Below are positions 23,881 to 31,676 of a stretch of 41,994 nt of DNA, piece after piece. The notes beneath the pieces are model-generated. The model worked only from the letters and a program-made list of their open reading frames with translations, was not told where the DNA came from and did no database searches. Source of the DNA: UBA922 sp035438805 (GTDB taxonomy: Bacteria; Patescibacteriota; Patescibacteriia; Magasanikbacterales; UBA922). Where the stretch lies: the NCBI GenBank assembly GCA_035438805.1, contig DAORJA010000002.1, positions 1-41,994 of the forward strand, read 5' to 3'. The position numbers were made by a program, and so were the translations under genes. Position 1 is the stretch's first letter. The number at the start of each line of letters is the position of its first letter.

Positions 23881-24369
23881 TTAGGTGGGATGGTCGTACG
23901 GCAGCGGCGACGCGGCGATTTGCTGCGCGAGCATGGCCGTCTGGATGATCTTTTCCGGATCATCCGGATACATGCGCACGAGCGCGTCGCACATGGCCAA
24001 CCCCTGCATGACCGAACGAATGTCCCCCTCGATGAAAATACCATCGACACAATCCACGTGTCCATGATCCGAAGTGCACATCATGAAGTTGTAGAATTGA
24101 GTGGAACCTGACGGCGGTATGTAGGAGCTGACCTGCTTGCGAACCGCATCGGTATCCTCGGGAAGTCCCTTCTCGCTTGCTTCGATCAGTGCCCCCTCAA
24201 TTTGAGAGAAGGTGACCAGACCCTGACTGAAGTTGCGATTGAACTCCCTCTTGAGATCCATCTTCTCCACGATGAACCAAAATTGCTGCCCAGGCACTGC
24301 CAGGCAGACATGGACGAGCTTAAGCTCCTTCCAGAGCGGGTGCTCGACTTCGTGATTGAAAAGACTCAT
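23881..24369 (-). CDS. GC-rich ORFan, 162 aa
   Basis: Not recognised. A soluble 162-aa protein starting MSLFNHEVEHPLWKELK, with a central strand-rich part (VHVCLAVPGQQFWFIVEKMD), a possible metal or disulfide cluster (MMCTSDHGHVDCVDG) and a helical C-terminus. There is no signal peptide or membrane segment. The ATG is preceded by GAGGAGG at about 8 nt, a strong ribosome site. Third-position GC is visibly high against the AT-rich genes on both sides, and the unit has its own promoter, leader hairpin and two terminator hairpins. It looks like an acquired single-gene cassette. Confidence 0.7.
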   Translation of the reverse strand: MSLFNHEVEHPLWKELKLVHVCLAVPGQQFWFIVEKMDLKREFNRNFSQGLVTFSQIEGALIEASEKGLPEDTDAVRKQVSSYIPPSGSTQFYNFMMCTSDHGHVDCVDGIFIEGDIRSVMQGLAMCDALVRMYPDDPEKIIQTAMLAQQIAASPLPYDHPT

Positions 24370-24420
24370 TCGCTATTCCTCCTCGAATGTTGATCACACG
24401 CGTGGCGCGTGTCCCCTATG

Positions 24421-24449
24421 ATAGTAACGTGATTTGAGTGGTATATGAA
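24421..24449 (-). promoter_or_regulatory. Promoter and leader hairpin of the 162-aa ORFan
   Basis: Minus strand: TTCATA (24449-24444), a 17-bp spacer, TACTAT (24426-24421). The leader that follows opens with ACACGCG-CCA-CGCGTGT (about 24410-24394), a very stable stem near the 5' end of the transcript. Confidence 0.55.
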
Positions 24450-24497
24450 GGGGAATAATACTCCAAATTGATTTCAGAGCATAATCCCCCTTCATAT
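24443..24497. repeat. Inverted repeat overlapping the promoter
   Basis: ATATGAAGGGGAATAAT (24443-24459) and ATAATCCCCCTTCATAT (24481-24497) pair at 15 of 17 positions around a 21-nt loop. The left arm contains the -35 box of the 162-aa gene; it could be an operator or an insertion scar. Confidence 0.5.
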
Positions 24498-24581
24498 GAT
24501 TAGAAAGAACAGAATTAAGAAATACCATAAAATTTTGTAAAAGTCAAAGGAGGAGAGTTCGACCCCCATTTGACCTTAACA

Positions 24582-24611
24582 AAAATCTCCGCTTGGATAA
24601 GCGAAGATTTT
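24582..24611 (-). terminator. Terminator of the tRNA-Asn gene
   Basis: AAAATCTCCGCTT (24582-24594) and AAGCGAAGATTTT (24599-24611), 12 of 13 pairs, T-rich on the minus strand, 5 nt after the tRNA. Confidence 0.75.
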
Positions 24612-24616
24612 AGGTG

Positions 24617-24986
24617 CTCGGCGGGCGGGGCTCGAACCCGCGACCCACTGGTTACAGTATCCTCTCTCTTTCAAGAGAGACTGGACTATGTCATCACCCA
24701 TGCCATACCTGGCAGAATAAATTCTCCAAGAGCCTGGGGGTGCGGAGCGCTTCCCGCCCCGACGATGTCGGGGAAGTACTCCCATAAAGGGATAGTCTCT
24801 GAACCTTCCTAATCCATTACTAATTCCAGTAAAACTGGAGTATCGGACTAGGCTTGGCTGCAGGTTACCCTATGAAAAAATCCATAGTAGCGGTTTCCTG
24901 CAATTCACTCCGTTGGCATCCTGACATTACTATCAGGAGCTGCTAATTTTTAACAGCCAGTTGCTCTACCGCTGAGCTACCGCCGA
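24617..24986 (-). tRNA. tRNA-Asn(GUU) interrupted by a group I intron
   Basis: The 5' exon (24986-24953) has acceptor TCGGCGG, a D arm with GCTC/GAGC, anticodon stem ACTGG and loop start CTGT. The 3' exon (24654-24617) has TAA, CCAGT, variable GGGTC, T arm GCGGG-TTCGAGC-CCCGC, acceptor CCGCCGA and discriminator G. Joined, they give a 72-nt cloverleaf with loop CTGTTAA, anticodon GTT, so Asn. The CCA end is not encoded. The intron sits between the second and third anticodon bases. A promoter and a terminator frame the gene. Confidence 0.93.
24655..24952 (-). other. Group I self-splicing intron, 298 nt
   Basis: The 5' splice site follows U (CTGT|TAA) and the intron ends in G (ATACTG|TAA), as group I introns require. 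P1 forms between exon GCTGT (24957-24953) and intron GCAGC (24943-24939), giving the conserved U-G pair at the splice site. Core elements are readable: P element AATTGCAGGAAACC (24905-24892), Q element AACCTGCAGCC (24866-24856), R element GTTCAGAGACTA (24804-24793) and S element GACATAGTCC (24692-24683). It has no homing endonuclease ORF. The exon-intron assignment follows directly from the tRNA fold. Confidence 0.93.
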
Positions 24987-25007
24987 ATATATGCGTAAAC
25001 CTGCTAC

Positions 25008-25036
25008 AGCATACTATATAAATCGTGTTTAGTCAA
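25008..25036 (-). promoter_or_regulatory. tRNA-Asn promoter
   Basis: Minus strand: TTGACT (25036-25031), a 17-bp spacer, TATGCT (25013-25008), 21 nt before the tRNA 5' end. Confidence 0.7.
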
Positions 25037-25130
25037 TCAGTATTGAAGATATATATGGTAGGGTATATCCACATGTGCATTTGCTAACAAAAAATCCTTT
25101 GTCTTTAGGTAGTGGGATTTATATACAAAA

Positions 25131-25156
25131 ACCGCTCGTCCGAGCGGTTGTATTTT
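25131..25156 (-). terminator. Terminator of the def operon
   Basis: ACCGCTCG (25131-25138) and CGAGCGGT (25141-25148), flanked by T on both strands; the minus-strand reading ends the four-gene unit. Confidence 0.75.
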
Positions 25157-25161
25157 TTGGA

Positions 25162-25659
25162 TTATTTTTTTATTTCTTTTAGATCGACTGCTTTGGTAGT
25201 AAACAATACTCCATCCAAATGATCAACTTCGTGCTGTATTACGCGGGCAAAGAAATTTCGAGCTTCAAATGATAACTTATTGCCATGTCGATCAAGCGCC
25301 TCTACATGTATTGCTGAGTATCTTTTGACAGTACCGTAGACCCCAGGGATCGATAAGCATCCTTCTTGGTCATTATTTGTTTTTTTACTGGTTTTTACCC
25401 ACGTTGGATTAATAAGAACTAAATCATCATAAGGAACGGTAGTCTTTCGGTCCATCTTGATTGCTTCTTTTCCAATAATACATACACGTACTGAATGATT
25501 AACTTGTGGAGCGGCTAGTCCTATACCTTCACTTTCATACATCTTCGGGATCATTGCAGAAATTAACTCTTGAATTTTAGGTGTGTTAATTTCTGCGAGC
25601 GTAAGTTCTCGCGCTGGAGTTTCGAGGATTTTGTCTGGAACAGTAATTATAGTAAGCAT
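25162..25659 (-). CDS. def: Peptide deformylase
   Basis: A 165-aa enzyme that removes the formyl group from nascent N-terminal Met. All three motifs are intact: GIGLAAPQV (motif 1), EGCLSIPG (motif 2, metal Cys) and QHEVDHLDG (motif 3, two metal His and catalytic Glu). The length is normal. It is the last gene of a four-gene minus-strand unit, starting 12 nt after the PriA-like stop. The pairing of def with priA is common in bacteria, where fmt often follows; fmt is not present here. Confidence 0.95.
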   Translation of the reverse strand: MLTIITVPDKILETPARELTLAEINTPKIQELISAMIPKMYESEGIGLAAPQVNHSVRVCIIGKEAIKMDRKTTVPYDDLVLINPTWVKTSKKTNNDQEGCLSIPGVYGTVKRYSAIHVEALDRHGNKLSFEARNFFARVIQHEVDHLDGVLFTTKAVDLKEIKK

Positions 25660-25671
25660 ACGAAGATAAAA

Positions 25672-27591
25672 CTAGGGAGAAAAAATGGAAATTGGATTAA
25701 GATCAACTACGCATCCTGTTGGCAAATAAGGAGTAAGTAATTCAGCGACACGGCGAACATCTTTTGGGGCAGTTTTTACGATCACTCCCCACCAATACAT
25801 CCCTTTGTGGTAGGCAGGATGAGTTTCAAAGATTTCGCTTACCGTAGCAATAATATTAGCTTGTGTCAATTGTCGCGTAATATCTTCCCTGAAATGTTCA
25901 GCCCGTGTCCGTGTACCAGACTTGTGTACTGAGGATAAAGTATATTTTATCACACTTTGATACGGTGAGTAACCTAATTTTTGTCGCAGGCTTAATTCTG
26001 TGCGGTAAATCCGGTCAGGTTCTGAAAAAAGTTTAAAAATAGGTTTGTCAGAAGAATTAGTCTCTATAATAAATTGAGAGTTAGTATTTCTGAGATAATT
26101 AAACGTACTTAGTAAATGAACCACATGTTCAAATGTTTGAAATTCGGGAATGGCCAGATATCGCTCAAGATCAAGAATGACATAGAGCCCAGTAGATTCA
26201 GGTCTAATGTGCGGGAATATCTTTTCTGTTCCAATAATCACGCGAGGAGTACTGTCGTTAAGTTTTGCGAGTGTATCGGCAGAAGTATTATCATCGATTC
26301 GAAATACAGGAATCAAAATATCTTCCTTGGTAAATAATTCTGAAAAATATGAAGCAATTTTTTCAGTTCCGGCTCCACGTAGAAGCATCATGGTTGATTT
26401 GCATACACTGCAAGTTGTAGGAAGTGGGCGTTGTTCATCTCCATGGGTTCCGTGCATCATCCGAGTATCCTCACGGTATGTCATAGGTAATCCTGTGAGG
26501 GGAGAAGTTTCAATGTGTCCGCAATTTTTGCATACAACCATTGTTGCAAATCCTTTACGTTGTACGAGTATTACAATATCTTGTGATTTTTTTGTAGCAA
26601 CTTCTACGATTCTCTCTTCAGTTATAATAGAGGACACTCGTCCATCACGTGGTTGCGGTGTATGTTCAATAATATGGATGGTCTCATGTATTGCTTTTCT
26701 GGTTTCAAATAGTAAGCCGCCAGAATACGTTGAACCATTTGCTATGCAGGGCATTTTTTCTTTTACAATTTTGTAATATAGGTCAAAACTTGGTGAAAAG
26801 CTGGTGTAAATACACTGAGACTGGTATTGCGTGCCAAGAAGACGCACGACATCTCGCGCATGGTATTTGGGCTGCTGATCATAACTCTTGTACTGTTCGT
26901 CATGCTCATGGGTAATGATAATTCGATCAAGGCGGGTAAAAGGCAAAGCAAGACTGCTTCTCGTACCAAGAATAATTATTGGGTCAATATTGTTGCGTAC
27001 TCTAAGCCATAAGTTGAATTTGTCTTTCTCGCTAAGATCTGATTGCCATATAACAACTTCGGGTGAGTTATTTTTTTGGAGAATATTTTTTAATGTTTCA
27101 ATCTGTGTCACTTCAGGAACCAGAATGAGAGTAGTGTGTACATGATCAAGAGAAGAAAAAAACCGAGCTTCTTCTTCTGCGGTATTATAAAGAACGTAGG
27201 ATTCTTCGAATTTACTCTCCGGAATGGATACTAGTGTATGAGGTTCAAGAGCAATTTTTTTTATTTTCCTCTTCTGTATTGGTAATGATGAAGTTTTATA
27301 TAGAGTCGCAAGGGATGTTGCATACAGAATAGAGAGTTCACGTAATACGCTTTGCGTAGCAGGAGGGAATAATGGTATATCATGAACAATCGCAGTAATT
27401 GGTTTGTATGCATAGTTGGAATTTTGTGCAGCGGAAACCGAAATTACCACTCCGAATTCAAGTGTTTTGCGAAGTTGAATTTGTACGAGCTGTCCTTGCG
27501 CAATAGTATCCTCAAGTTCTGTAGGAATCGAGTAATCAAACAATGAAGTATGCCGCGGAAGACGCTTCAGTGGGACAATAGTCGCTATCAT
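25672..27591 (-). CDS. PriA homologue with lost ATPase motifs
   Basis: A 639-aa protein whose order of segments follows primosomal helicase PriA: an N-terminal DNA-binding domain (DYSIPTELEDTIAQGQLVQIQ), a helicase core, a zinc region and the C-terminal domain. Recognisable PriA blocks include LILVPEVTQ, ILGTRSSLALPF and YHARDVVRLLG. Yet Walker A (GxTGSGKT) is missing, the DEEHD box reads THEHD, and the QVAGRAGR region is replaced by LLSTFNYLRNT. The zinc part keeps two CxxC pairs (CKNC, CSVC) instead of four. It cannot be an ordinary helicase; it may still bind forks or load replication proteins. Confidence 0.8.
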   Translation of the reverse strand: MIATIVPLKRLPRHTSLFDYSIPTELEDTIAQGQLVQIQLRKTLEFGVVISVSAAQNSNYAYKPITAIVHDIPLFPPATQSVLRELSILYATSLATLYKTSSLPIQKRKIKKIALEPHTLVSIPESKFEESYVLYNTAEEEARFFSSLDHVHTTLILVPEVTQIETLKNILQKNNSPEVVIWQSDLSEKDKFNLWLRVRNNIDPIIILGTRSSLALPFTRLDRIIITHEHDEQYKSYDQQPKYHARDVVRLLGTQYQSQCIYTSFSPSFDLYYKIVKEKMPCIANGSTYSGGLLFETRKAIHETIHIIEHTPQPRDGRVSSIITEERIVEVATKKSQDIVILVQRKGFATMVVCKNCGHIETSPLTGLPMTYREDTRMMHGTHGDEQRPLPTTCSVCKSTMMLLRGAGTEKIASYFSELFTKEDILIPVFRIDDNTSADTLAKLNDSTPRVIIGTEKIFPHIRPESTGLYVILDLERYLAIPEFQTFEHVVHLLSTFNYLRNTNSQFIIETNSSDKPIFKLFSEPDRIYRTELSLRQKLGYSPYQSVIKYTLSSVHKSGTRTRAEHFREDITRQLTQANIIATVSEIFETHPAYHKGMYWWGVIVKTAPKDVRRVAELLTPYLPTGCVVDLNPISIFSP

Positions 27592-27601
27592 GAATGTGCG
27601 T

Positions 27602-28396
27602 TTAGGAGAAAACGAATTCTGCTGTGAGGTATCCTACGCCAAAAGGATGTTCATACGCAAGGCGTTTGAATTCGTAGTTGATGTTCTTGAGTGATCCGAG
27701 AAGCATGAGCAGCGGCTTATATCCCGTTTCAGCTGCAGATTCTATAAATTCAGGATCAAGGGTCGCAATGCCGCTTGTATTGTGTGATTGGAGGAGTTCA
27801 ATAATTGTGTCATCAAATTTTTTTCCAGCTTCACGGAATCCAGCCGGTGAATCAGTGGTGATGCCGTGTGAAAGATTTGCTGAAGCAATAAGCGCGACAC
27901 GTTTGTCTGAATCCATGCAGACTTCTTTAATGAGATTACCAAAACTAAGGTGAGTTTTGGCGTCCAAATCGCACGGACCTATAGGTAATACTTTTATATG
28001 TGTAAGATGTCCTGCAAGAGAGTGGAGAGGGACGGTGGAACCATGATCAAGTTTGTCTTCGCTTATGAGCTTGAGTGGTATATTTTCTCTGCTTGCACCA
28101 TGAGCGATCTTTGCTGCAAAGTCAGGAGATCCAACAAATTCTCGGGTAAGCGAATGGTCACCGAATTCTTCAAATGAAGACGTAAACTTAGTGTGAGCAT
28201 TTATTACAAACGTATCAGAGTGGGCCTGAAAGTGTGGAGTAAAAATAATAATCAAATGGGGTTTTGAAAGATACAAATTTTCTTCGAGTGTTGAAAGTGC
28301 CTCGATCGTTTTAATTGCTTTGTCGCGGTCAGACCCACCAACAGGTGGAACAAGCACTGGTGAATGGGGGACAATGGCTCCAAATACGAGAGGCAT
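27602..28396 (-). CDS. LigB/MEMO-like (class III dioxygenase fold) protein
   Basis: A 264-aa protein of the fold shared by class III extradiol dioxygenase LigB subunits and MEMO1/AmmeMemoRadiSam protein B. Seen: GAIVPHSPVLVPPVGG at the N-terminus with the first His, FTPHFQ, a DHGSTVPL block and SANLSHGI. In LigB these residues hold Fe; in MEMO they hold Cu or Fe. No ring-cleavage pathway is present here, so a MEMO-like role is more likely, but unproved. I use ATG 28396, 11 nt after the previous stop, rather than GTG 28429. Confidence 0.75.
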   Translation of the reverse strand: MPLVFGAIVPHSPVLVPPVGGSDRDKAIKTIEALSTLEENLYLSKPHLIIIFTPHFQAHSDTFVINAHTKFTSSFEEFGDHSLTREFVGSPDFAAKIAHGASRENIPLKLISEDKLDHGSTVPLHSLAGHLTHIKVLPIGPCDLDAKTHLSFGNLIKEVCMDSDKRVALIASANLSHGITTDSPAGFREAGKKFDDTIIELLQSHNTSGIATLDPEFIESAAETGYKPLLMLLGSLKNINYEFKRLAYEHPFGVGYLTAEFVFS

Positions 28397-28407
28397 AAGT
28401 AGGGGGG

Positions 28408-30681
28408 TTAGAAATTTTTGAGTGCCCACGAAGCAAATCGATTTGGCTCGTCGAATCGAGATTCGAGACCAAAGTCAGGATTACCCATGGTAAGAAGAAT
28501 GAATTTTTTACCGTCCTGGTTTCTTTCGACGAGCATGATAAGACAACTGCCTGATTCATAGAGAAAACCAGTCTTGCTTGCGAGTATAGTGTATGGCAAA
28601 TCTCGCTTGAGTAGTGTGTTGCTGTGGATTTCCGTATGTCTTACGGTGGCATCACTGCTCGTGAGCTCGTCATATGAATACCGTCCAGTACCCAGGGCTG
28701 TCGCTATCGTATCACTTTTAATGGCTTCGCGGAATAGGGTCAATACTTCCTTACCAGTTCCCACATTCGCAGGATCATACCCATAGGAATCAGTAAAATA
28801 CATGTCAGTAAGGCCCAAACGCTGTGCTTCTATATTCATAAGCTTTGCAAAACTCTGAACAGTATATCCAAGACTGTCTGCGAGCATCACAGAAGCGGTA
28901 TTGTTCGAGCCAATAAGCATGGAGTAGAGAATATCCTTATTTTGGAGGGTGTCACCCTCAGCTACTGCAAAATTGTGATACGCAGATTTATGTTTTGATG
29001 CGGTGTAGGTTGTTGAATCAGTAAGGGGTAGTTGTTGATCAATTAGTACATGAGCGGTCATGAGCTTGGTAAGTGAAGCAAGTGGGCGCACAGTGTCTAT
29101 ATTTTTCCCCGCTAGAATAGTACCGTCGGTATCAGCGACAATATACGAGTCAATCGGAGTTTCAAATGTAGTGCCTATAAATGAAACATGGTCCGCGGGA
29201 GTCCGGACCATGTAATCGACTGGTTTTTTGGTTTCAGTTGTAGGTGTTTGAGTGGTGGGTGGTAGAGTATTAACGGTGGTTTGAGTGGAATTAGAAGAGG
29301 TTGAAGTCGAAGGTTTCAGATAAATTGGTTCTCCAGTCTCATGTGCCATTCCTACATATTCATTTACCCATACAATATTTTTTGGATTAAATCCAAGTCC
29401 ATTAAACACATCTTCACTCGCAATGTGTCGTTTCTTGCCTTTTTCTACGACGTATACTTCATTAAATCCTTTGATTCCAAACACAGTACCATCTTTGAGG
29501 ATTACCGGAGGACCAAATGTTGCCCCCAGTGTTCCTACCTGGTCAGTCGAGAGTTTTTCAAGTTGCAAGTGGGAAAAGTTAGTTTTGAGAATTGCTGGAT
29601 CAAATATCGGATGCATTAATCCTTCATCCACAAAATATACATTTTTTGATTCCTTGATTTCAATGATACGGCCCAGTGGAGTCGTCGCTCCGGTACCTTC
29701 AATCATTTTGCCGAGGATGTATGGATCGAGGTCACTTGAGCTTACGTTGATAATCTCATCAGGATTATATCCAATCTGTTTGAGAGTTTCGGCGCTTGCA
29801 AAAGGACGTTTGAAATCATAGTCAAGTAGATAATAGGTAGATCCATCAAATGCTATCGAATAGTTGGGAAGAGAAATATTTTTTCCTTCAGCATAGCGGG
29901 AAAGTTCGCTCACAGGAACTGTGAGGATTAATTTTGGATCAAAACGTGTTGCAAGGGCGCTCATGCTCGTAAATCTTCGTTTTTCTCCATCCTGAATCAG
30001 ATATACATCAGGCGCATCTGCAGTTTTTATGAGCGATCCGTCAGGGTACACTTGATCAAACCATTCTTGCCATAATTTCCAAAAATTCAAATTTCCTTGA
30101 AGATGAGGAGTGTAGGTATAGAGGAATGCGGTCGCATAATTTGCAGGAGTAACTATTGCATCATCAATAGTATAGGTAGTCATTGCTCGTTTGATCCACC
30201 CTTGAGAGTTAACGTTGTCGTAATACCAGCGCATGATGCCTGCGGCACTGTCCACTTGTGTTCCAAATCCTTTGTGTTTCTGAATATCCGGATCACTCAT
30301 GGAGCAACTATCACACACACCATATCCGGTAGCCCAATCCAATTGTTTTTGTGTTGGATTGTCTTCAGAAATCAAACTTTGCTCCTTCTGTAGTTTGACA
30401 AGAACATATTTTGGATTGATTCTATTGTCTACAGCAGCTTGGTAAATAATGTCAGATGCGGGTCGTTCAATTCCATCTTTATCCGGAGTGGTGAGATTTG
30501 CAATATAGCTTCCTTTATCAGTAAGGAATGCTTGGATATCTTCACGGTTCATACTCTGCCAATTCTGCATCTCTTCGTCACTCAAGAGGTAATTAGGATC
30601 AAAAGTGGCTGCAGAGAGGGAACTCGGGAGAGTTAAAATAAGCGAAACAAAACCAAATAAAGCCTTTTTATATAATTGCAT
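28408..30681 (-). CDS. Exported multidomain D-Ala-D-Ala carboxypeptidase fusion (S11)
   Basis: A 757-aa exported protein. A signal peptide (to about residue 23) is followed by a lysozyme-like or wall-hydrolase-like domain of about 190 residues (VLVKLQKEQSLI, LDWATGYGVCDSC, GIMRWYYDN), then four repeats of the YLI-DG-KR-F-S type (about 225-445), a Ser/Thr/Pro linker, and a C-terminal S11 DD-peptidase. The S11 part has SLTK (536-539), SNN (592-594) and KTG (703-705), a full active-site set. It should trim peptidoglycan pentapeptides while anchored by the repeats. It heads the four-gene minus unit. ATG 30702 is an alternative start. Confidence 0.85.
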   Translation of the reverse strand: MQLYKKALFGFVSLILTLPSSLSAATFDPNYLLSDEEMQNWQSMNREDIQAFLTDKGSYIANLTTPDKDGIERPASDIIYQAAVDNRINPKYVLVKLQKEQSLISEDNPTQKQLDWATGYGVCDSCSMSDPDIQKHKGFGTQVDSAAGIMRWYYDNVNSQGWIKRAMTTYTIDDAIVTPANYATAFLYTYTPHLQGNLNFWKLWQEWFDQVYPDGSLIKTADAPDVYLIQDGEKRRFTSMSALATRFDPKLILTVPVSELSRYAEGKNISLPNYSIAFDGSTYYLLDYDFKRPFASAETLKQIGYNPDEIINVSSSDLDPYILGKMIEGTGATTPLGRIIEIKESKNVYFVDEGLMHPIFDPAILKTNFSHLQLEKLSTDQVGTLGATFGPPVILKDGTVFGIKGFNEVYVVEKGKKRHIASEDVFNGLGFNPKNIVWVNEYVGMAHETGEPIYLKPSTSTSSNSTQTTVNTLPPTTQTPTTETKKPVDYMVRTPADHVSFIGTTFETPIDSYIVADTDGTILAGKNIDTVRPLASLTKLMTAHVLIDQQLPLTDSTTYTASKHKSAYHNFAVAEGDTLQNKDILYSMLIGSNNTASVMLADSLGYTVQSFAKLMNIEAQRLGLTDMYFTDSYGYDPANVGTGKEVLTLFREAIKSDTIATALGTGRYSYDELTSSDATVRHTEIHSNTLLKRDLPYTILASKTGFLYESGSCLIMLVERNQDGKKFILLTMGNPDFGLESRFDEPNRFASWALKNF

Positions 30682-30753
30682 AGGAATTTTAATTATAAGC
30701 ATAGTCTAGTATAGCAAAAAAAGTACGAGCTCTCCAGTATTATGCACAAAGTT

Positions 30754-30782
30754 TTGGCAAAATAGCTAAGCTGAGCTATATA
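30754..30782 (+). promoter_or_regulatory. Promoter of the 36-aa ORF
   Basis: TTGGCA (30754-30759), a 17-bp spacer, TATATA (30777-30782). It is divergent from the S11 gene. Confidence 0.55.
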
Positions 30783-30834
30783 ATAATCCCGAAATGTTGA
30801 AATTTTTTTCTGCTGTGGTAATAAGGAGTGCGTC

Positions 30835-30945
30835 ATGCTGAAGATGATTCTCGAGTTCATTCAATTTCTGGACGACCTGATCCTTCGCTGGTGGCTCAGA
30901 AGCGGCAGCTCAAAGCTCCTCGCGACCAGTTACACCGACGCCTGA
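30835..30945 (+). CDS. Small amphipathic protein, 36 aa (GC-rich)
   Basis: MLKMILEFIQFLDDLILRWW then LRSGSSKLLATSYTDA. The first 22 residues form a strongly amphipathic or membrane-active helix with paired acids (DD) and paired tryptophans, then a short polar tail. The ATG is preceded by AAGGAG with 6-nt spacing, there is a promoter upstream, and an 8-bp terminator begins at the second base after the stop. This set of signals makes it a believable small gene. It could be a membrane-associated regulator, a toxin or a peptide antibiotic; no family is recognised. Confidence 0.62.
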   Translation: MLKMILEFIQFLDDLILRWWLRSGSSKLLATSYTDA

Positions 30946-30946
30946 A

Positions 30947-30976
30947 CCCTCGTACACAATACGGGGGCTTAATTTT
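30947..30976 (+). terminator. Terminator of the 36-aa ORF
   Basis: CCCTCGTA (30947-30954) and TACGGGGG (30960-30967) with a 5-nt loop, then CTTAATTTTTT. Nearly the same hairpin ends the next gene. Confidence 0.82.
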
Positions 30977-31002
30977 TTAGACACATCCGTTGCATATTAC
31001 AG

Positions 31003-31031
31003 TTGACAGAATTACATAAAAAAATTAGGCT
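31003..31031 (+). promoter_or_regulatory. Promoter of the exported ORFan
   Basis: TTGACA (31003-31008), 17 bp, TAGGCT (31026-31031). It shows that the TTG at 31003 is a -35 box, not a start codon. Confidence 0.55.
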
Positions 31032-31098
31032 AGCATTAGCGCCTTGTGTCATAGTGATCAATGGTCGCTGGTACACAGTTAGCCAAAGGAAAAAGGAA

Positions 31099-31650
31099 AT
31101 GCAACGCATCTTCGCCGCATTCCACTTCGTCATGGTGTTAGTGCTCAGTCAGTTTTCCGTCTCCTGCGACGGTAATCTCTCGGACACCTGCGCCATCTCC
31201 AATCCCTGCACATCGGTCATCGACTACGATCAATCCTCGATCGAGAAGATGCTGCACGATGTTCGGGCCGACTACGTCGACCCGAGCTTCACGAGCAGTA
31301 ACTACCCGTTCAAGAGTCACGGAACTATCACCAAAGATCTGGTATTCGTGGAAGTCGAAGTCTCGATGTCCACCGAAGAATTAATCGCGGAGATAGCCGA
31401 ACGCAGTCTCGAACTCGCGAACCTCGAGGACATGCTCGCGTTTGGGGCGCAATACCCGCCAGGAATGGTCTGGGAGCGTCCTATCGTCGTCTTCGGCTCA
31501 GATCGCGAAGACTCACCGGGTGTATGGGTCTCACCCTGCCTAGATGTGATCGAGCGAGATAGCCGGAATGCGTTCACCGCAGTGATACCGGTCTACTCAA
31601 ACGAACCTTCGTGGCAGACCGACACACGCATTCTAGCAGTAAGACCATAA
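31099..31650 (+). CDS. GC-rich exported ORFan, 183 aa
   Basis: ATG 31099 is chosen: AAAGGA lies 9 nt upstream and the protein then opens with a good signal peptide (MQRIFAAFHFVMVLVLSQFSVSC). The mature part (about 160 residues) has three early cysteines (SCDGN, TCAISNPC), an acidic helix (STEELIAEIAERSLELANLED) and a strand-rich C-terminus with one more Cys. A lipobox is not canonical (SVSC), so either a lipoprotein or a disulfide-bonded secreted protein. Codons are GC-rich, unlike rsmI just downstream. No family recognised. Confidence 0.7.
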   Translation: MQRIFAAFHFVMVLVLSQFSVSCDGNLSDTCAISNPCTSVIDYDQSSIEKMLHDVRADYVDPSFTSSNYPFKSHGTITKDLVFVEVEVSMSTEELIAEIAERSLELANLEDMLAFGAQYPPGMVWERPIVVFGSDREDSPGVWVSPCLDVIERDSRNAFTAVIPVYSNEPSWQTDTRILAVRP

Positions 31651-31676
31651 CAGGTCTTCGCACCTCACCCTGCTCG

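Noticed and set aside
24543..24574. A tRNA 3'-end-like sequence (GGGGG-TCGAACT-CTCCT on the minus strand)
   Set aside because: Only a T-arm-like fold can be formed and no 5' half exists; GTCAAA/TTTGAC arms make it a simple hairpin, perhaps a second terminator or a tRNA scar.
24576..24812. Frames of 69 and 80 codons across the tRNA
   Set aside because: They run through tRNA exons and the group I intron core, so they are chance frames and not a homing endonuclease.
31003..31098. Longer TTG-start version of the exported ORFan
   Set aside because: The TTG belongs to a TTGACA -35 box with a -10 at 17 bp, and the signal peptide begins only at ATG 31099.
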